In this document: positions 23,391 to 35,306 of the stretch, piece by piece | Numbering within the stretch: position 1 is the stretch's first letter | How the letters are laid out: every line of letters starts with the position of its first letter | Made by a program: the position numbers and the translations under genes | Notes under the pieces: generated by a model | What the model was told of the DNA's origin: nothing | Seen by the model: the letters and a program-made list of their open reading frames with translations, nothing else | The model's database searches: none | From: Siphonodentalium dalli | Taxonomy: Eukaryota; Mollusca; Scaphopoda; Gadilida; Siphonodentaliidae | Length of the DNA: 64,000 nt | NCBI GenBank assembly: GCA_032622095.1 | Contig: CP136061.1 | Coordinates: 17,422,991-17,486,990 of the forward strand | Direction: 5' to 3'

Positions 23391-24588
23391 CCAGCGAACA
23401 TAATAGTCTGGTCGATGAAAGGTTTGACCTAGAACAAATTTGGACTAAGTTGGTTTGTATACGGTACCACTTTGAAGAGGAATATATCCTCTATAACATA
23501 TCCAAAATCCGCTAAAATCCGCTTTGAGCATATTTTGTATTTCAAGATGGCGTCCAAGATTTCGGACATTTTCCTATAAGGCAACTTGATGCAATTATAG
23601 TGAGACAATCTTGTTGTATGTATTCGCACGTATACCTTTTTGTGAAGCTAAGATATAACACCACTTTTATGTGCAAAAATTGGAACTCCCAGATGGCCGC
23701 CAAAATGGCGGCCGGAATTGGAAATTTTTACGTTTTTTTAAACTAATTTCTTTAAGATAAGTTTCTGCTATTTGGAACTGGTTGAAAATTGTGACTTTAT
23801 TTTGTATTTAGCATGTTAACTGAGCATTGGAGCAATGAAGTATGTCATTCATGGGTCCACACCCCTTCCGGTCAGTCAAAAATTCGATATATACATTTCA
23901 CAAAAGATCACCATTGGGATTCTAGTCATATTTCATCAAGAAATGGGAAAAACTGTGCAATGTAAGTGATGCGTTATAAATTTTATGGATATTCCAACTC
24001 AGTGGCTGTGGTCGATGCACACAATTGACTATTCTCTCTTATATACCTTGACTACTAGCAGTTCTTATGCACCTTGGTTAATTGTTACTATTTTAACCAC
24101 TGAAATTATTCGAATTTTTCTGTCGCAAATATGACATCAAAATCGGCAAAATTTTACTGTTCAGGTTTGAATTTTTTTTAAAAAGTCAAATGGTATCAAA
24201 GGAGTTTATTGTTTTGATGTGTGTTAAATGTGTCACACAGAGGTGTTTTAGACAAAATTAATCAAGATGGCTTCCCTCTATGCTTTCACTAATATATAAG
24301 CCATACCCGACGTATACTCATATATACTCCCCGAATCATTCTTCGTCAAATACAAGTCTAATATACACTCTTGCTCCACATATAGATACATGTCCTCCAA
24401 TCAAACCCAACCCTCGCCCTAACATTGTATTTATGTACCTATAATGCCCCACCTCCGGACCTCCCTCTGTACCCTTCCACTTATATGTGAACAACATATA
24501 ACATATACCCATATATATTCCCTAATACCAGTCTAATAATAACCCCAACGACATACCCAATCCTCGCCATATTATTGTATTATACGGG
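23391..24588. other. Stretch without a gene; AAGATGGC-type repeat text
   Basis: It contains AGATGGCGTCCAAGAT, AGATGGCCGCCAAAATGGCGG and similar segments (23545-23720), like those in the arms at 54640-60325. From about 24300 the sequence becomes C-rich on this strand with recurring TATATA-C-rich blocks. No gene is recognised. Confidence 0.45.
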
Positions 24589-25041
24589 CAAGCCTGCAAG
24601 TATGTCTGTCATTTGCAGAATGAGGTCCCCAGAGGGTGAATTTAGTGATGCTATCCCGCATCTCGCTAGCATCACTAAATTCACCCTCTGGGGTCCTCAT
24701 TATGCTAAGGCCCTCAACTGCCATGGTAGATCTATACATACATGTAGGATCAGCTTGACGTTCCTCAGTTGAAGTTGGCGATGTTCACCCATTGGGAACC
24801 TCGATTATGGATTTTACCATCTGCAAATTATGGGATATAGAAACTTCCCAGATGGGAAAACGTAACTAAAAACAATGTTAATTTGATACTATAGGTACTT
24901 CCCAGAAGATGAGGCCTAAGCAGAATGAGGTCTCCAGAGGGTGAATTTGGTGATGCCAGCCCGCTGTGCGGGATAGCATCACTAAATTCACCTTCTGTGG
25001 ACCTCATTCTGCAAATGACAGACACGCTATTTGCAGGCTTG
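24589..25041. mobile_element. Palindromic foldback element, copy 1
   Basis: The terminal inverted repeats start CAAGCCTGCAA and continue through GTCTGTCATTTGCAGAATGA and GGTGAATTTAGTGATGCT. Each end is itself a hairpin of about 120 bp, and a roughly 200-bp spacer contains CCCATTGGGAACCTCGATTA. The same order occurs at 33195-33591. The palindrome encodes the same short peptide in both directions, so its open frames are not evidence of genes. Confidence 0.8.
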
Positions 25042-26536
25042 TATGCGCGAATAATTAGATCCATTATCAACCGACCCCCTAATACCAATTTCATCTCTAA
25101 CAATGTGCTAGAACAAACAAAGAATACAAAAAAAAGACCTTCCGTTTGGAAGAAGGACAAATTGTAGAATGTTAAAGTTAGTATTTGTGTTTTATTATTG
25201 TGATAATAAAAAAAAGTTGAATATTCATGTAAATACGGGAACTTAGAGTCAGACTCTTTCCTAATTAAATAATGATGATGGTGATGATGATAACTTTACT
25301 AAGCAATTGGCAGTTTGTTACTATAAAGTATACGATATTCTTCCGTGAGCTGGTGCATTTGGACTGCCGATCTTGGTGCTAGTACTACTGCGGAAGTGGT
25401 GATGTACCACATGGTACATTACATCCTTCCGCAGGTGACCTATGTCCAGTAATCCGAAATAATTACTTCCCGATATATATCATACAAATAATACCCCAAC
25501 CCCGCCCCACATCTAAGAAATATCGCCAATAAGAACCAGCCCAGTCGACTCAGTGTGACCCCCCCCCAAATTCACTCTGTTCGCTTATATACAGATATAT
25601 GTCCTCCAACAGTACCCAACCCTGGTCCAAAAAATGTATATATGTATCTACTAATAGCCATTCCGTTAATCCTACCACCTTACTTCCCGCATCTAAGAAA
25701 CCTCGCCAATAAGAACTCGTCCAGTCGACCCAGCTGGACGTTCAACTACGAATATCGTCCAAGATGGACTACATGTTGCCCCCACCCACCTCAACTCTGC
25801 AAGCTTACATATAAACTCATTCCCAATTATTTATATATGTCATACCCATTAACATACCCATTTGCCCAAGTTGTGTATATATGTACTCTAATATATATAG
25901 TCCAAACATCCCAAATATACATGCTCATAAAGTGATACATGTACCCCAATCGACCTCAACTCCGATTGTCTACATTTTGGCTACTACTGCCCCACCCCAT
26001 CCCAACTATGCATGCTTATATATTGACTCACTCCCAATTATTTATATATGTAATACCAACTAACTCCATTGGCCCTCAGTCATGTATATATGTACTCAAA
26101 TATATATAGTTCAAACAAGCAATATTAACTCTGCCCTCCGCTCCCAACTATGCATGTTTATATATAGACACGCCCCAATAATATATTTATGTAACGAATA
26201 ATATACCATGCATTCAGTTCCAGATATATTCAAAAATATCTCAAATAATTAGGAGCCATATTCTACCCAATATTCTTTGGTTGTTTCAAATAAATCGGTT
26301 CACACTCTGATGAGACTTTACCGAATTAATCCCCCAATTAGTCGAAACGTCGCCACTTTAACACAACATCAAATTTGACCATCAAGGCCGAATGTGTGAA
26401 TATCACGAATGGCATCGTCAGATGCAACGTTGAAGCGGACCCTGGTGCACATGTTGTAAGAGGTAGGTATTTCTCAAGAAATTTCAACTTATATATATAT
26501 ATTGCGATATATGTGAGGTTATGGCCAGGTGAATGC
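25042..26536. other. C-rich/TATA-rich diverged repeats and a hairpin; no gene
   Basis: At 25388-25434 CTGCGGAAG and CTTCCGCAG enclose a smaller GATGTACC hairpin. Between 25480 and 26240 a diverged unit of about 200 bp recurs; compare 25800-25905 and 26005-26110, which share CCCAATTATTTATATATGT and TATATATGTACTC. Open frames here lack any domain. Confidence 0.5.
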
Positions 26537-26823
26537 AAGCCTTGAAATAGGGTGTCTGTCATTTGCAGAATGAGGTCCACAGAGGGTGAATTTAGTGATG
26601 CTACCCCGCATATCGGGCTAGCATCACCAAATTCACCCTCTGTGGAACTCATTCTGCAAATGACAGACACACTATTTGCAGGCTTGCCAGGTGGACACCC
26701 CAGCAGAATGAGGTTCTCAGAGGGTGAATTTGGTGATGCTAACCCGATATGCGGGGTAGCATCACTAAATTCACCATCTGGGGACCTCATTCTGCAAATG
26801 ACAGACACCCTATTTCAAGGCTT
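26537..26823. mobile_element. Palindromic foldback element, copy 2, with 9-bp target-site duplication
   Basis: Flanked on both sides by AGGTGAATG (26527-26535 and 26824-26832). The terminal repeats begin AAGCCTTGAAATAGGGTGTC. The element consists of two abutting hairpins built from the same palindromic unit as copy 1, joined by a TGCCAGGTGGACACCCCAGC linker and lacking the 200-bp spacer. A 9-bp duplication is typical of Mutator-like and foldback transposition. No transposase is present. Confidence 0.8.
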
Positions 26824-26990
26824 AGGTGAATGTATAATTACCTGTCACAAATAAACATTACATCAAATGACCTCGACCTCGACAACACTGTATCTTACAG
26901 TTCGACCACGAAGTTGGCAACCACTTGTACTACCAACATATATACTAATGTCGAACAATAAAAAATAGCTTCATATAAATGTTCTATTGC

Positions 26991-29122
26991 CGTTGCAATG
27001 GAAACCAGATTTATAGCTTGCCAGTGTCAGGTTGTTCAGGAACACCCACCAAAAGAATTTATCTTGGTTCAAAGAACTGGACTAATAGTATGGGTTATGC
27101 ATTTGAGCTATCACGTTGTTGTGACGCTTGGCTGGAGCATTTTGGGACAAACACCAGCAATTTGAGAGCTTTTTTCTGTAATGCTGTAATGTCGAGTATA
27201 ATTTGCTGTAATGTCGAGTATAATTTGCTGTATTGTCGAGTATAATTTGCTGTAATGTCGAGTATAATTTGCTGTAATGATGCAATGTCGAGTATAATTG
27301 GCTGTAATGCTGTAATGTCGAGTATAATTTGCTGTAATGCTGTAATCTCGAGTATAATTTGCTGTAATGTCGAGTATAATTTGCTGTAATGTCGAGTATA
27401 ATTTGCTGTAATGTCGAGTATAATTTGCTGTAATGTCGAGTATAATTTGCTGTAATCGAGTATAATTTGGCTGTGCACTGGGATGCACGCTCCCATAGTC
27501 TCAACAAACATGGAAATTGTGGTTTAGAACATGTTTGAGCTGCTTGTTCGGTTACAGGTCCACTAGATCTCAATCAGTGGTGCATTGTAAATTGATAACT
27601 ATCCTTTATTATATGAGAGACCAATGATTTTTGTTTAGTTCTTTGTGTGATAGTATTCGCCTAATCAGAATGCACCAATTGGCCAGTTCCTGCAAGTAAC
27701 CGTTGCAATGGAAACCAGATTTATAGCTTGCCAGTGTCAGGTTGTTCAGGAACACCCACCAAAAGAATTTATCTTGGTTCAAAGAACTGGACTAATAGTA
27801 TGGGTTATGCATTTGAGCTATCACGTTGTTGTGACGCTTGGCTGGAGCATTTTGGGACAAACACCAGCAATTTGAGAGCTTTTTTCTGTAATGCTGTAAT
27901 GTCGAGTATAATTTGCTGTAATGTCGAGTATAATTTGCTGTATTGTCGAGTATAATTTGCTGTAATGTCGAGTATAAGTTGCTGTAATGATGCAATGTCG
28001 AGTATAATTGGCTGTAATGCTGTAATGTCGAGTATAATTTGCTGTAATGCTGTAATCTCGAGTATAATTTGCTGTAATGTCGAGTATAATTTGCTGTAAT
28101 GTCGAGTATAATTTGCTGTAATGTCGAGTATAATTTGCTGTAATGTCGAGTATAATTTGCTGTAATCGAGTATAATTTGGCTGTGCACTGGGATGCACGC
28201 TCCCATAGTCTCAACAAACATGGAAATTGTGGTTTAGAACATGTTTGAGCTGCTTGTTCGGTTACAGGTCCACTAGATCTCAATCAGTGGTGCATTGTAA
28301 ATTGATAACTATCCTTTATTATATGAGAGACCAATGATTTTTGTTTAGTTCTTTGTGTGATAGTATTCGCCTAATCAGAATGCACCAATTGGCCAGTTCC
28401 TGCAAGTAACCGTTGCAATGGAAACCAGATTTATAGCTTGCCAGTGTCAGGTTGTTCAGGAACACCCACCAAAAGAATTTATCTTGGTTCAAAGAACTGG
28501 ACTAATAGTATGGGTTATGCATTTGAGCTATCACGTTGTTGTGACGCTTGGCTGGAGCATTTTGGGACAAACACCAGCAATTTGAGAGCTTTTTTCTGTA
28601 ATGCTGTAATGTCGAGTATAATTTGCTGTAATGTCGAGTATAATTTGCTGTATTGTCGAGTATAATTTGCTGTAATGTCGAGTATAAGTTGCTGTAATGA
28701 TGCAATGTCGAGTATAATTGGCTGTAATGCTGTAATGTCGAGTATAATTTGCTGTAATGCTGTAATCTCGAGTATAATTTGCTGTAATGTCGAGTATAAT
28801 TTGCTGTAATGTCGAGTATAATTTGCTGTAATGTCGAGTATAATTTGCTGTAATGTCGAGTATAATTTGCTGTAATGTCGAGTATAATTTGGCTGTGCAC
28901 TGGGATGCACGCTCCCATAGTCTCAACAAACATGGAAATTGTGGTTTAGAACATGTTTGAGCTGCTTGTTCGGTTACAGGTCCACTAGATCTCAATCAGT
29001 GGTGCATTGTAAATTGATAACTATCCTTTATTATATGAGAGACCAATGATTTTTGTTTAGTTCTTTGTGTGATAGTATTCGCCTAATCAGAATGCACCAA
29101 TTGGCCAGTTCCTGCAAGTAAC
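26991..29122. repeat. Three tandem 710-bp units
   Basis: The segment starting CGTTGCAATGGAAACCAGAT begins at 26991, 27701 and 28411. The third unit is about 712 bp. Copies are almost identical. Copies 2 and 3 share GTATAAGTTGC where copy 1 has GTATAATTTGC. Copies 1 and 2 share a short CTGTAATCGAG unit where copy 3 has the full CTGTAATGTCGAG. Each unit contains an internal 22-bp array. Open frames of up to 163 codons are repeat shadows. Confidence 0.97.
27174..28890. repeat. Nested 22-bp minisatellites, one per 710-bp unit
   Basis: Three arrays of about 290 bp (27174-27466, 27884-28176, 28594-28890) have the unit GCTGTAATGTCGAGTATAAT plus TT. Each begins after GAGAGCTTTTTTCTGTAATG and ends before GGCTGTGCACTGGGATGC. 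Within each array, some units carry an extra CTGTAATG. Confidence 0.95.
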
Positions 29123-29957
29123 CGTAAACCACTTGTCTGAAGGAATAGAGTTGAATTTGGGATAAATGCAAACAAAACTCATATCTCCAGCCATTATAGT
29201 CACACTATATTCTATAGTTCACGGTTTTTAGTAGCAATATATAGAACGTGCAGTTAGTCTCGCCGCTTAAACGGTTTATGTGCGTGAGGGGATTAGAAAA
29301 TATGTTGGGAGAGACTGTCGATTCCAATAGATGCCAAATCTCCCAAGCGGACATAAACCGTTTAAGCGACAGCATTAGCTACATATGTTATTTATACATC
29401 ACGCAGAGCTTGCCTTTTGTGGTGAAATTTAGTTTTTTTCCTCAGTTTTTCATTCGCTACTTCGATGACTGCCTTACATTTATGAGGTAAAGCAAACTAA
29501 TTAGCATTCATGATGTGGTTACCGAAATGTAGGTTAGAGCGAAATAGTTACTCTAAGCCGATGTTCTGATGATTTATAGTTGTTTTTGAAGGAAAACGTA
29601 TATCATTTCTTTTGAGTTGCAGAAAAAATTGTTTGTTGGTCCCATCGATCACCCACCCACCCCGGCATACGTGCCCGGAAAATCCCCCCCCCCTGTGCTG
29701 CGCGGAGCTTACAGGAAGGGTTAAGAATTGAATTGAAGTTATATTATGAGCAGATAATGTGCAGATTTTCGGGAGAACAGGCTGCGAATTTATTATTCTC
29801 ATTTTAATATTTTAATTCTAACTTATCAATTTACCTCTAACTTAATATTTTAACTGTATTTAAATATTCACATTTTAATATATTAATTTTAAATTAATAT
29901 TTAAATTCTAAATTAAAAGTTTAACGCTAACACAGCGAGCAGTGCTTTCAAGTTTTC
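29123..29957. mobile_element. Hairpin-bearing dispersed element, copy 2, plus AT-rich flank
   Basis: At 29251-29390, GCTTAAACGGTTTATG pairs with CATAAACCGTTTAAGC. The body to about 29590 repeats the TTTTTCCTCAGTTTTTCATT and TTAGAGCGAAATAGTT segments of copy 1 at 22640-23010. Beyond it lie a C-run at about 29681-29692 and AT-rich sequence with TTTAAATTCTAAATTAA-like text. No gene is seen. Confidence 0.6.
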
Positions 29958-30179
29958 GCTAAATGTCACTGCGATCCTCTCAAAATCTGGCACCTCTGGT
30001 ACCTGCTTGGTGCAAACCGCCATCGATTTGCTGAACTCAGACATCTGGCCCTGCTATGGAATAAAACTATAATTCCCAATAAAATTCGGTGCAAAATGTG
30101 TGGGACCCTATACAACAATGAGATGATTCACGCAATCGACTGTTCTTCGTTTTTTGTGACCATCTTTGGGATGATTTGA
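29958..30179 (+). pseudogene. LINE ORF2 C-terminal remnant
   Basis: The frame from 29958 reads CDPLKIWHLWYLL, LALLWNKTIIPNKIRC and KMCGTLYNNEMIHAIDC before a TGA at 30177. This is the DPL..W..W plus CxxC...HxxxxC arrangement of the LINE at 2052-2702. A frame change near 30150 would continue with DHLWDDLIV, comparable to the RLWETLL of that copy. The 44-bp array starts inside this coding sequence. Confidence 0.65.
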
Positions 30180-32508
30180 TCGTCATGGCGTAAACACATT
30201 CATATCGCTTTATTCACTGCCGATCGTCATGGCGTAAACACATTCATATCGCTTTATTCACTGCCGATCGTCATGGCGTAAACACATTCATATCGCTTTA
30301 TTCACTGCCGTAAACACATTCATATCGCTTTATTCACTGCCGTTCGTCATGGCGTAAACACATTCATATCGCTTTATTCACTGCCGATCGTCATGGCGTA
30401 AACACATTCATATCGCTTTATTCACTGCCGTAAACACATTCATATCGCTTTATTCACTGCCGTTCGTCATGGCGTAAACACATTCATACCGCTTAATTCA
30501 CTGCCGATCGTCATGGCGTAAACACATTCATATCGCTTTATTCACTGCCGATCGTCATGGCGTAAACACATTCATATCGCTTTATTCACTGCCGATCGTC
30601 ATGGCGTAAACACATTCATATCGCTTTATTCACTGCCGATCGTCATGGCGTAAACACATTCATATCGCTTTATTCACTGCCGTTCGTCATGGCGTAAACA
30701 CATTCATATCGCTTTATTCACTGCCGTTCGTCATGGCGTAAACACATTCATATCGCTTTATTCACTGCCGATCGTCATGGCGTAAACACATTCATATCGC
30801 TTTATTCACTGCCGATCGTCATGGCGTAAACACATTCATATCGCTTTATTCACTGCCGATCGTCATGGCGTAAACACATTCATATCGCTTTATTCACTGC
30901 CGATCGTCATGGCGTAAACACATTCATATCGCTTTATTCACTGCCGATCGTCATGGCGTAAACACATTCATATCGCTTTATTCACTGCCGATCGTCATGG
31001 CGTAAACACATTCATATTGCTTTATTCACTGCCGATCGTCATGGCGTAAACACATTCATATCGCTTTATTCACTGCCGATCGTCATGGCGTAAACACATT
31101 TATATCGCTTTATTTACTGCCGATCGTCATGGCGTAAACACATTCATATCGCTTTATTCACTGCCGATCGTCATGGCGTAAACACATTCATATCGCTTTA
31201 TTCACTGCCGATCGTCACGGCGTAAACACATTCATATCGCTTTATTCACTGCCGATCGTCATTTCGTAAACACATTCATATCGCTTTATTCACTGCCGAT
31301 CGTCATGGCGTAAACACATTTATATCGCTTTATTCACTGCCGATCGTCATGGCGTAAACACATTCATATCGCTTTATTCACTGCCGATCGTCATGGCGTA
31401 AACACATTTATATCGCTTTATTCACTGCCGATCGTCATGGCGTAAACACATTCATATCGCTTTATTCACTGCCGATCGTCATGGCGTAAACACATTCATA
31501 TCGCTTTATTCACTGCCGATCGTCATGGCGTAAACACATTTATATCGCTTTATTCACTGCCAATCGTCATGGTGTAAACACATTCATATCGCTTTATTCA
31601 CTGCCGTAAACACATTCATATCGCTTTATTCACTTCATGGCGTAAACACATTCATATCGCTTTATTCACTGCCGTAAACACATTCATATCGCTTTATTCA
31701 CTGCCGTAAACACATTCATATCGCTTTATTCACTGCCGTAAACACATTCATATCGCTTTATTCACTTCATGGCGTACACACATTAATATCGCTTTATTCA
31801 CTGCGTAAACACATTCATATCGCTTTATTCACTTCATGGCGTAAACACATTCATATCGCTTTATTCACTGCCATAAACACATTCATATCGCTTTATTCAC
31901 TGCCGTAAACACATTCATATCGCTTTATTCACTGCCGTAAACACATTCATGTCGCTTTATTCACTTCATGTCGTAAACACATTCATATCGCTTTATTCAC
32001 TGCCGTAAACACATTCATATCGCTTTATTCACTGCCGTAAACACATTCATATCGCTTTATTCACTGCCGTAAACACATTCATATCGCTTTATTCACTTCA
32101 TGGCGTAAACACATTCATATCGCTTTATTCACTGCCGTAAACACATTCATATCGCTATATTCACTTCATGGCGTAAACACATTCATATCGCTTTATTCAC
32201 TGCCGTAAACACATTCATATCGCTTTATTCACTGCCGTAAACACATTCATATCGCTTTATTCACTGCCGTAAACACATTCATATCGCTTTATTCACTGCC
32301 GTAAACACATTCATATCGCTTTATTCACTTCATGGCGGTAAACACATTCATATCGCTTTATTCACTGCCGTAAACACATTCATATCGCTTTATTCACTTC
32401 ATGGCGTAAACACATTCATATCGCTTTATTCACTGCCGTAAACACATTCATATCGCTTTATTCACTTCATGGCGTAAACACATTCATATCGCTTTATTCA
32501 CTGCCGAT
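30179..32508. repeat. 44-bp minisatellite with 32- and 36-bp variants
   Basis: The unit is GATCGTCATGGCGTAAACAC followed by ATTCATATCGCTTTATTCAC and TGCC (44 bp). The first 1.4 kb is mainly 44-bp units. From about 31600 on, a 32-bp form that lacks GATCGTCATGGC predominates, alternating with a 36-bp CACTTCATGGCG form. Roughly 60 copies occur. The first unit is continuous with the LINE remnant upstream, so the array probably arose from that coding sequence. Confidence 0.95.
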
Positions 32509-33194
32509 AGAAAATCTCTTGTCGTTCGCTCTTGGGAGCACAACACACACAGTTTATCACAGCTCTTCATACGATGGAAATGTACATTGCATGTTAATAG
32601 ACACTGCCAATGTATTACTGAATGTGTGCTATCTAATCAGAGATGGAACTCTGCCACTCTCATAAAAGCAACATTCACATGTGTATTCGTCTGATTCTTG
32701 GGACTCATACTGACAATTCTAAGCTATCGTGAACATTCTAGTTTCAGTCCTGCCGCAACACTACTGGACAGTAGACGCATATTGTATTGAACATAATAAT
32801 GTATAAAATTAATGTACTCATGTAAATTTACCTGCTCTTCATTTTGTAGGATATTATGGGTTTACATATCAAAGACATTGGAATCCTAAATATGAAGTTA
32901 TAGGACCCACTGCTAAAAGTTAAAAAGTTAGAATTAAAAAGTTAGAAGTAAAAAGTTGAAATTAAAAAGTTGAAATTAAAAATTTAAACAGTTAAATCCT
33001 GACCTGGCCATGTCACACCAAAATTAGGTTGAAATTGTTGGTTTATTATTCATATGCTTAAAGGTTCGTAGTAATTAAGGGCGTGTTAGGTTGTAAATTT
33101 CGAACAGTTGGAAAGCTTGAGGTTGAACTTGCAAGGGGGGGGGGGGGGTGCAAATGGATTTGTTGTGAACTTGGAAGTTTGGTCTGCTTCAAGA
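32509..33194. other. Possible continuation of the LINE remnant; no gene
   Basis: The sequence after the array may be the displaced end of the LINE ORF and its 3' UTR, but the similarity is too weak to be sure. TTAAAAAGTT-type short repeats occur at 32917-32990 and a G14 run at 33135-33148. Confidence 0.35.
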
Positions 33195-33591
33195 GGTCAT
33201 TTGCAGAATGAGGTCCCCAGAGGGTGAATTTAGTGACGCTACCCCGCATAGCGGGCTAGCATAACTAAATTCACCCTCTGGGGACCTCATTCTGCTTAGG
33301 CACTCAATTGCTATGGCAGGCCTAGGATTAGATTGAAGTTCCCCAGTTGAAGTTGGTGATATTCACCCATTGGGAGCCTCGATTATGGATTTTATCTTCT
33401 GCAAATTAGGGGATAGAGAAAACAATGTTAATTTGATACCATAGATACTTCCCAGAAGATGAGGCCTAAGCAGAATGAGGTCCCCAGAGGGTAAATTTAC
33501 TGATGCTAGCCCGCTATACGGGGTAGCGTAACTAAATTCACCCTCTGGGAACCTCATTCTGCAAATGACAGACACACTATTTGCAGGCTTG
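33195..33591. mobile_element. Palindromic foldback element, copy 3
   Basis: It has the same hairpin-spacer-hairpin order as 24589-25041, with spacer text CCCATTGGGAGCCTCGATTA and CTTCCCAGAAGATGAGGCC. The left terminus lacks the CAAGCCTGCAA outer part, so this copy is truncated on the left. The right end is followed by CCAGGTGGACACCCCA, also found inside copy 2. Confidence 0.75.
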
Positions 33592-34037
33592 CCAGGTGGA
33601 CACCCCAAGGTGGACTTAAATGCGAATATCTGGATCAAAGGCTATTAGAGTCGAATGGACGTTATATGTAGTGCTGATTTAGAAATCTTCAACTTAGAAT
33701 TTCTCACTGATCCCCTCCCACGAACAAACTAGATATATCCAAAATCGGTAAGTTTCATTTGCATCACGCCATTACGTTGGAGAGTTTCGAATTAGTGGCT
33801 CATCAAACATTCCAACACTGACCAACAGTTGGAAACACAGCGAACATTTTGCATAACTGCAAAATAAGAGGAGTATTCCTAGCAAAAACTTGGGGTATCC
33901 AGATAATTAATGGTGAAACCCCATCCCATGCTCACGTCCACAAAACAACAGTAGTCTTGATGGCCGTTCCTGTATTATGGGCAACAATTGAGTCAAATAT
34001 AATTTAGCATGGAACTTACATAAATAAAGACATATAG
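33592..34037. other. Stretch without a gene
   Basis: Unique-looking sequence between two foldback elements. The open frame at 33907-34128 (minus) has no recognised domain and overlaps the next palindrome. Confidence 0.4.
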
Positions 34038-34178
34038 AATACACCCATAGTAGCCGAGAATAACAAATTTTCACCACGAGTGGTATTGCGGTTTTAACCA
34101 CGAGCCTTTGGCGAGTGGTTAAAACCACAATTCCACGAGTGGTGAAAATTTTTTATTCTCGGCTACTATGGGTGTATT
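34038..34178. mobile_element. Long hairpin (about 67-bp arms), copy 1
   Basis: The arms run from AATACACCCATAGTAGCCGA to GGTTTTAACCACGAG, with few mismatches. The loop is CCTTTGG, within GAGCCTTTGGCGAG. The same hairpin is at 63539-63678. Both copies are preceded by ATATAG and followed by TTTATACCAT or TTTATGCCAT. An inverted CTACTATGGGTATAAAC at about 34781 may mark the far end of a larger element of about 750 bp. Confidence 0.85.
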
Positions 34179-35032
34179 TTGTTTATACCATAATTATTAT
34201 TCTTCGGTCACTTCGTAAATGTATTGCTACTATGTTGGTGACTCTGTGACTGTTAACATGTATGTGCACCGAGTGACCCAAATATCTTAAGCTATCATGA
34301 ATGTGGGTCACGCGTAGTAATACATATTTGTAGGAAATTCGGTGATCCGCCACTTTCTTGGGCATCAGTCAGCTGATGTGAATACACATTCAGATTTCCC
34401 ACATTGCAGATACCATTAACAATCTATACATTGTTGTCAAAATGTAAGCCGTCGTTCGCTTCAAACACGGAAAGGCAGACGAACACGTGCGTTTGCTTTG
34501 TTTACATTTTCAACAGCTATCGCCGACCTGTATAAAACGTGTACTTTGTCGGTGCATGCACCTAGCATAAAACATCTTTAAACTAACTTTAATGTGTCAT
34601 TTTTTGACAAGTAAACCCAGTAAATGGAATTTGTTAGTATATATCTCTGTGTTTAGACCACTTATCGCATTTCAGAGTGTTTTGAGTCGGAAAAATTGTG
34701 TATTTACTTCGCGAAGCGGGCGTGACGAAAAATTGGGCTAAATTTCGACAGCGAGGTCACCAGAGGTCAAATGACGGGTCGTTCTACTATGGGTATAAAC
34801 TTTTAACACATAAAGTGCCGTTGAAACATTTACATAACAGTAGAAATTTATACCAATAGTAGGAATCGTTATACCCACAGTAGGGTGTAAAGATGAAATT
34901 TACAAAACAGGTGTTATACACACAGTAGCATAGCCAATTATGGTATAAATGTATATTTGCTATACATGATAACTGTTAAGAGCGATTGTTTCACTCATTG
35001 GTGGGAAGTTGATAACAGCAGATGATTTTTTG
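34179..35032. other. Probable body of the hairpin element; no gene
   Basis: GGTCACGCGTAGTAATAC (about 34303) has a counterpart GCGTCACGCGTAGTGATGC (about 63804), at a broadly similar distance after each hairpin. ACAGTAG and TATACC motifs recur at 34780-34930. No protein domain is visible. Confidence 0.45.
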
Positions 35033-35306
35033 TGAATACAGTGACGCGGGGTATGTGAATACAGCGATGCTGGCTATATATATGTGAATACAGTGATGCG
35101 GGCTATATGAATACAGTGACGCTGGCTATGTGAATACAGTGACGCGGGATCTGTTGGAGGTGTCGCACTTATAATATACCCCTTGAACCAGTCTAAATTT
35201 AGTTATTTAGCACCGCCAGCCTCCCTCAATGTCAGTTGATAATATACCCCTTGAACCAGTCTAAATTTTGTTATTTAGTACCGCCAGCCTCCCTCGATGT
35301 CAGTCA
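35033..35306. repeat. Two short tandem repeats
   Basis: At about 35033-35152, five diverged units of 22-28 bp share TGAATACAGTGACGC. At 35171-35306, a 68-bp segment beginning ATAATATACCCCTTGAACCA is present twice in tandem with three or four differences. Confidence 0.85.

Noticed and set aside
24575-26854. Conserved peptide MSVICRMRS-EGEFSDA in several frames
   Set aside because: It comes from a palindromic foldback element and is read identically from both strands.
27082-28995. Open frames of 125-163 codons with ANYTRHYSKLYSTLQQIIL-type repeats
   Set aside because: Shadows of the 22-bp minisatellite. All three frames are open in the same places, as expected for a 22-bp period without stops.
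30179-32508. CRISPR-like look of the regular 44-bp array
   Set aside because: There are no variable spacers; whole units repeat. The surrounding sequence is animal-type with LINE remnants and no cas genes.
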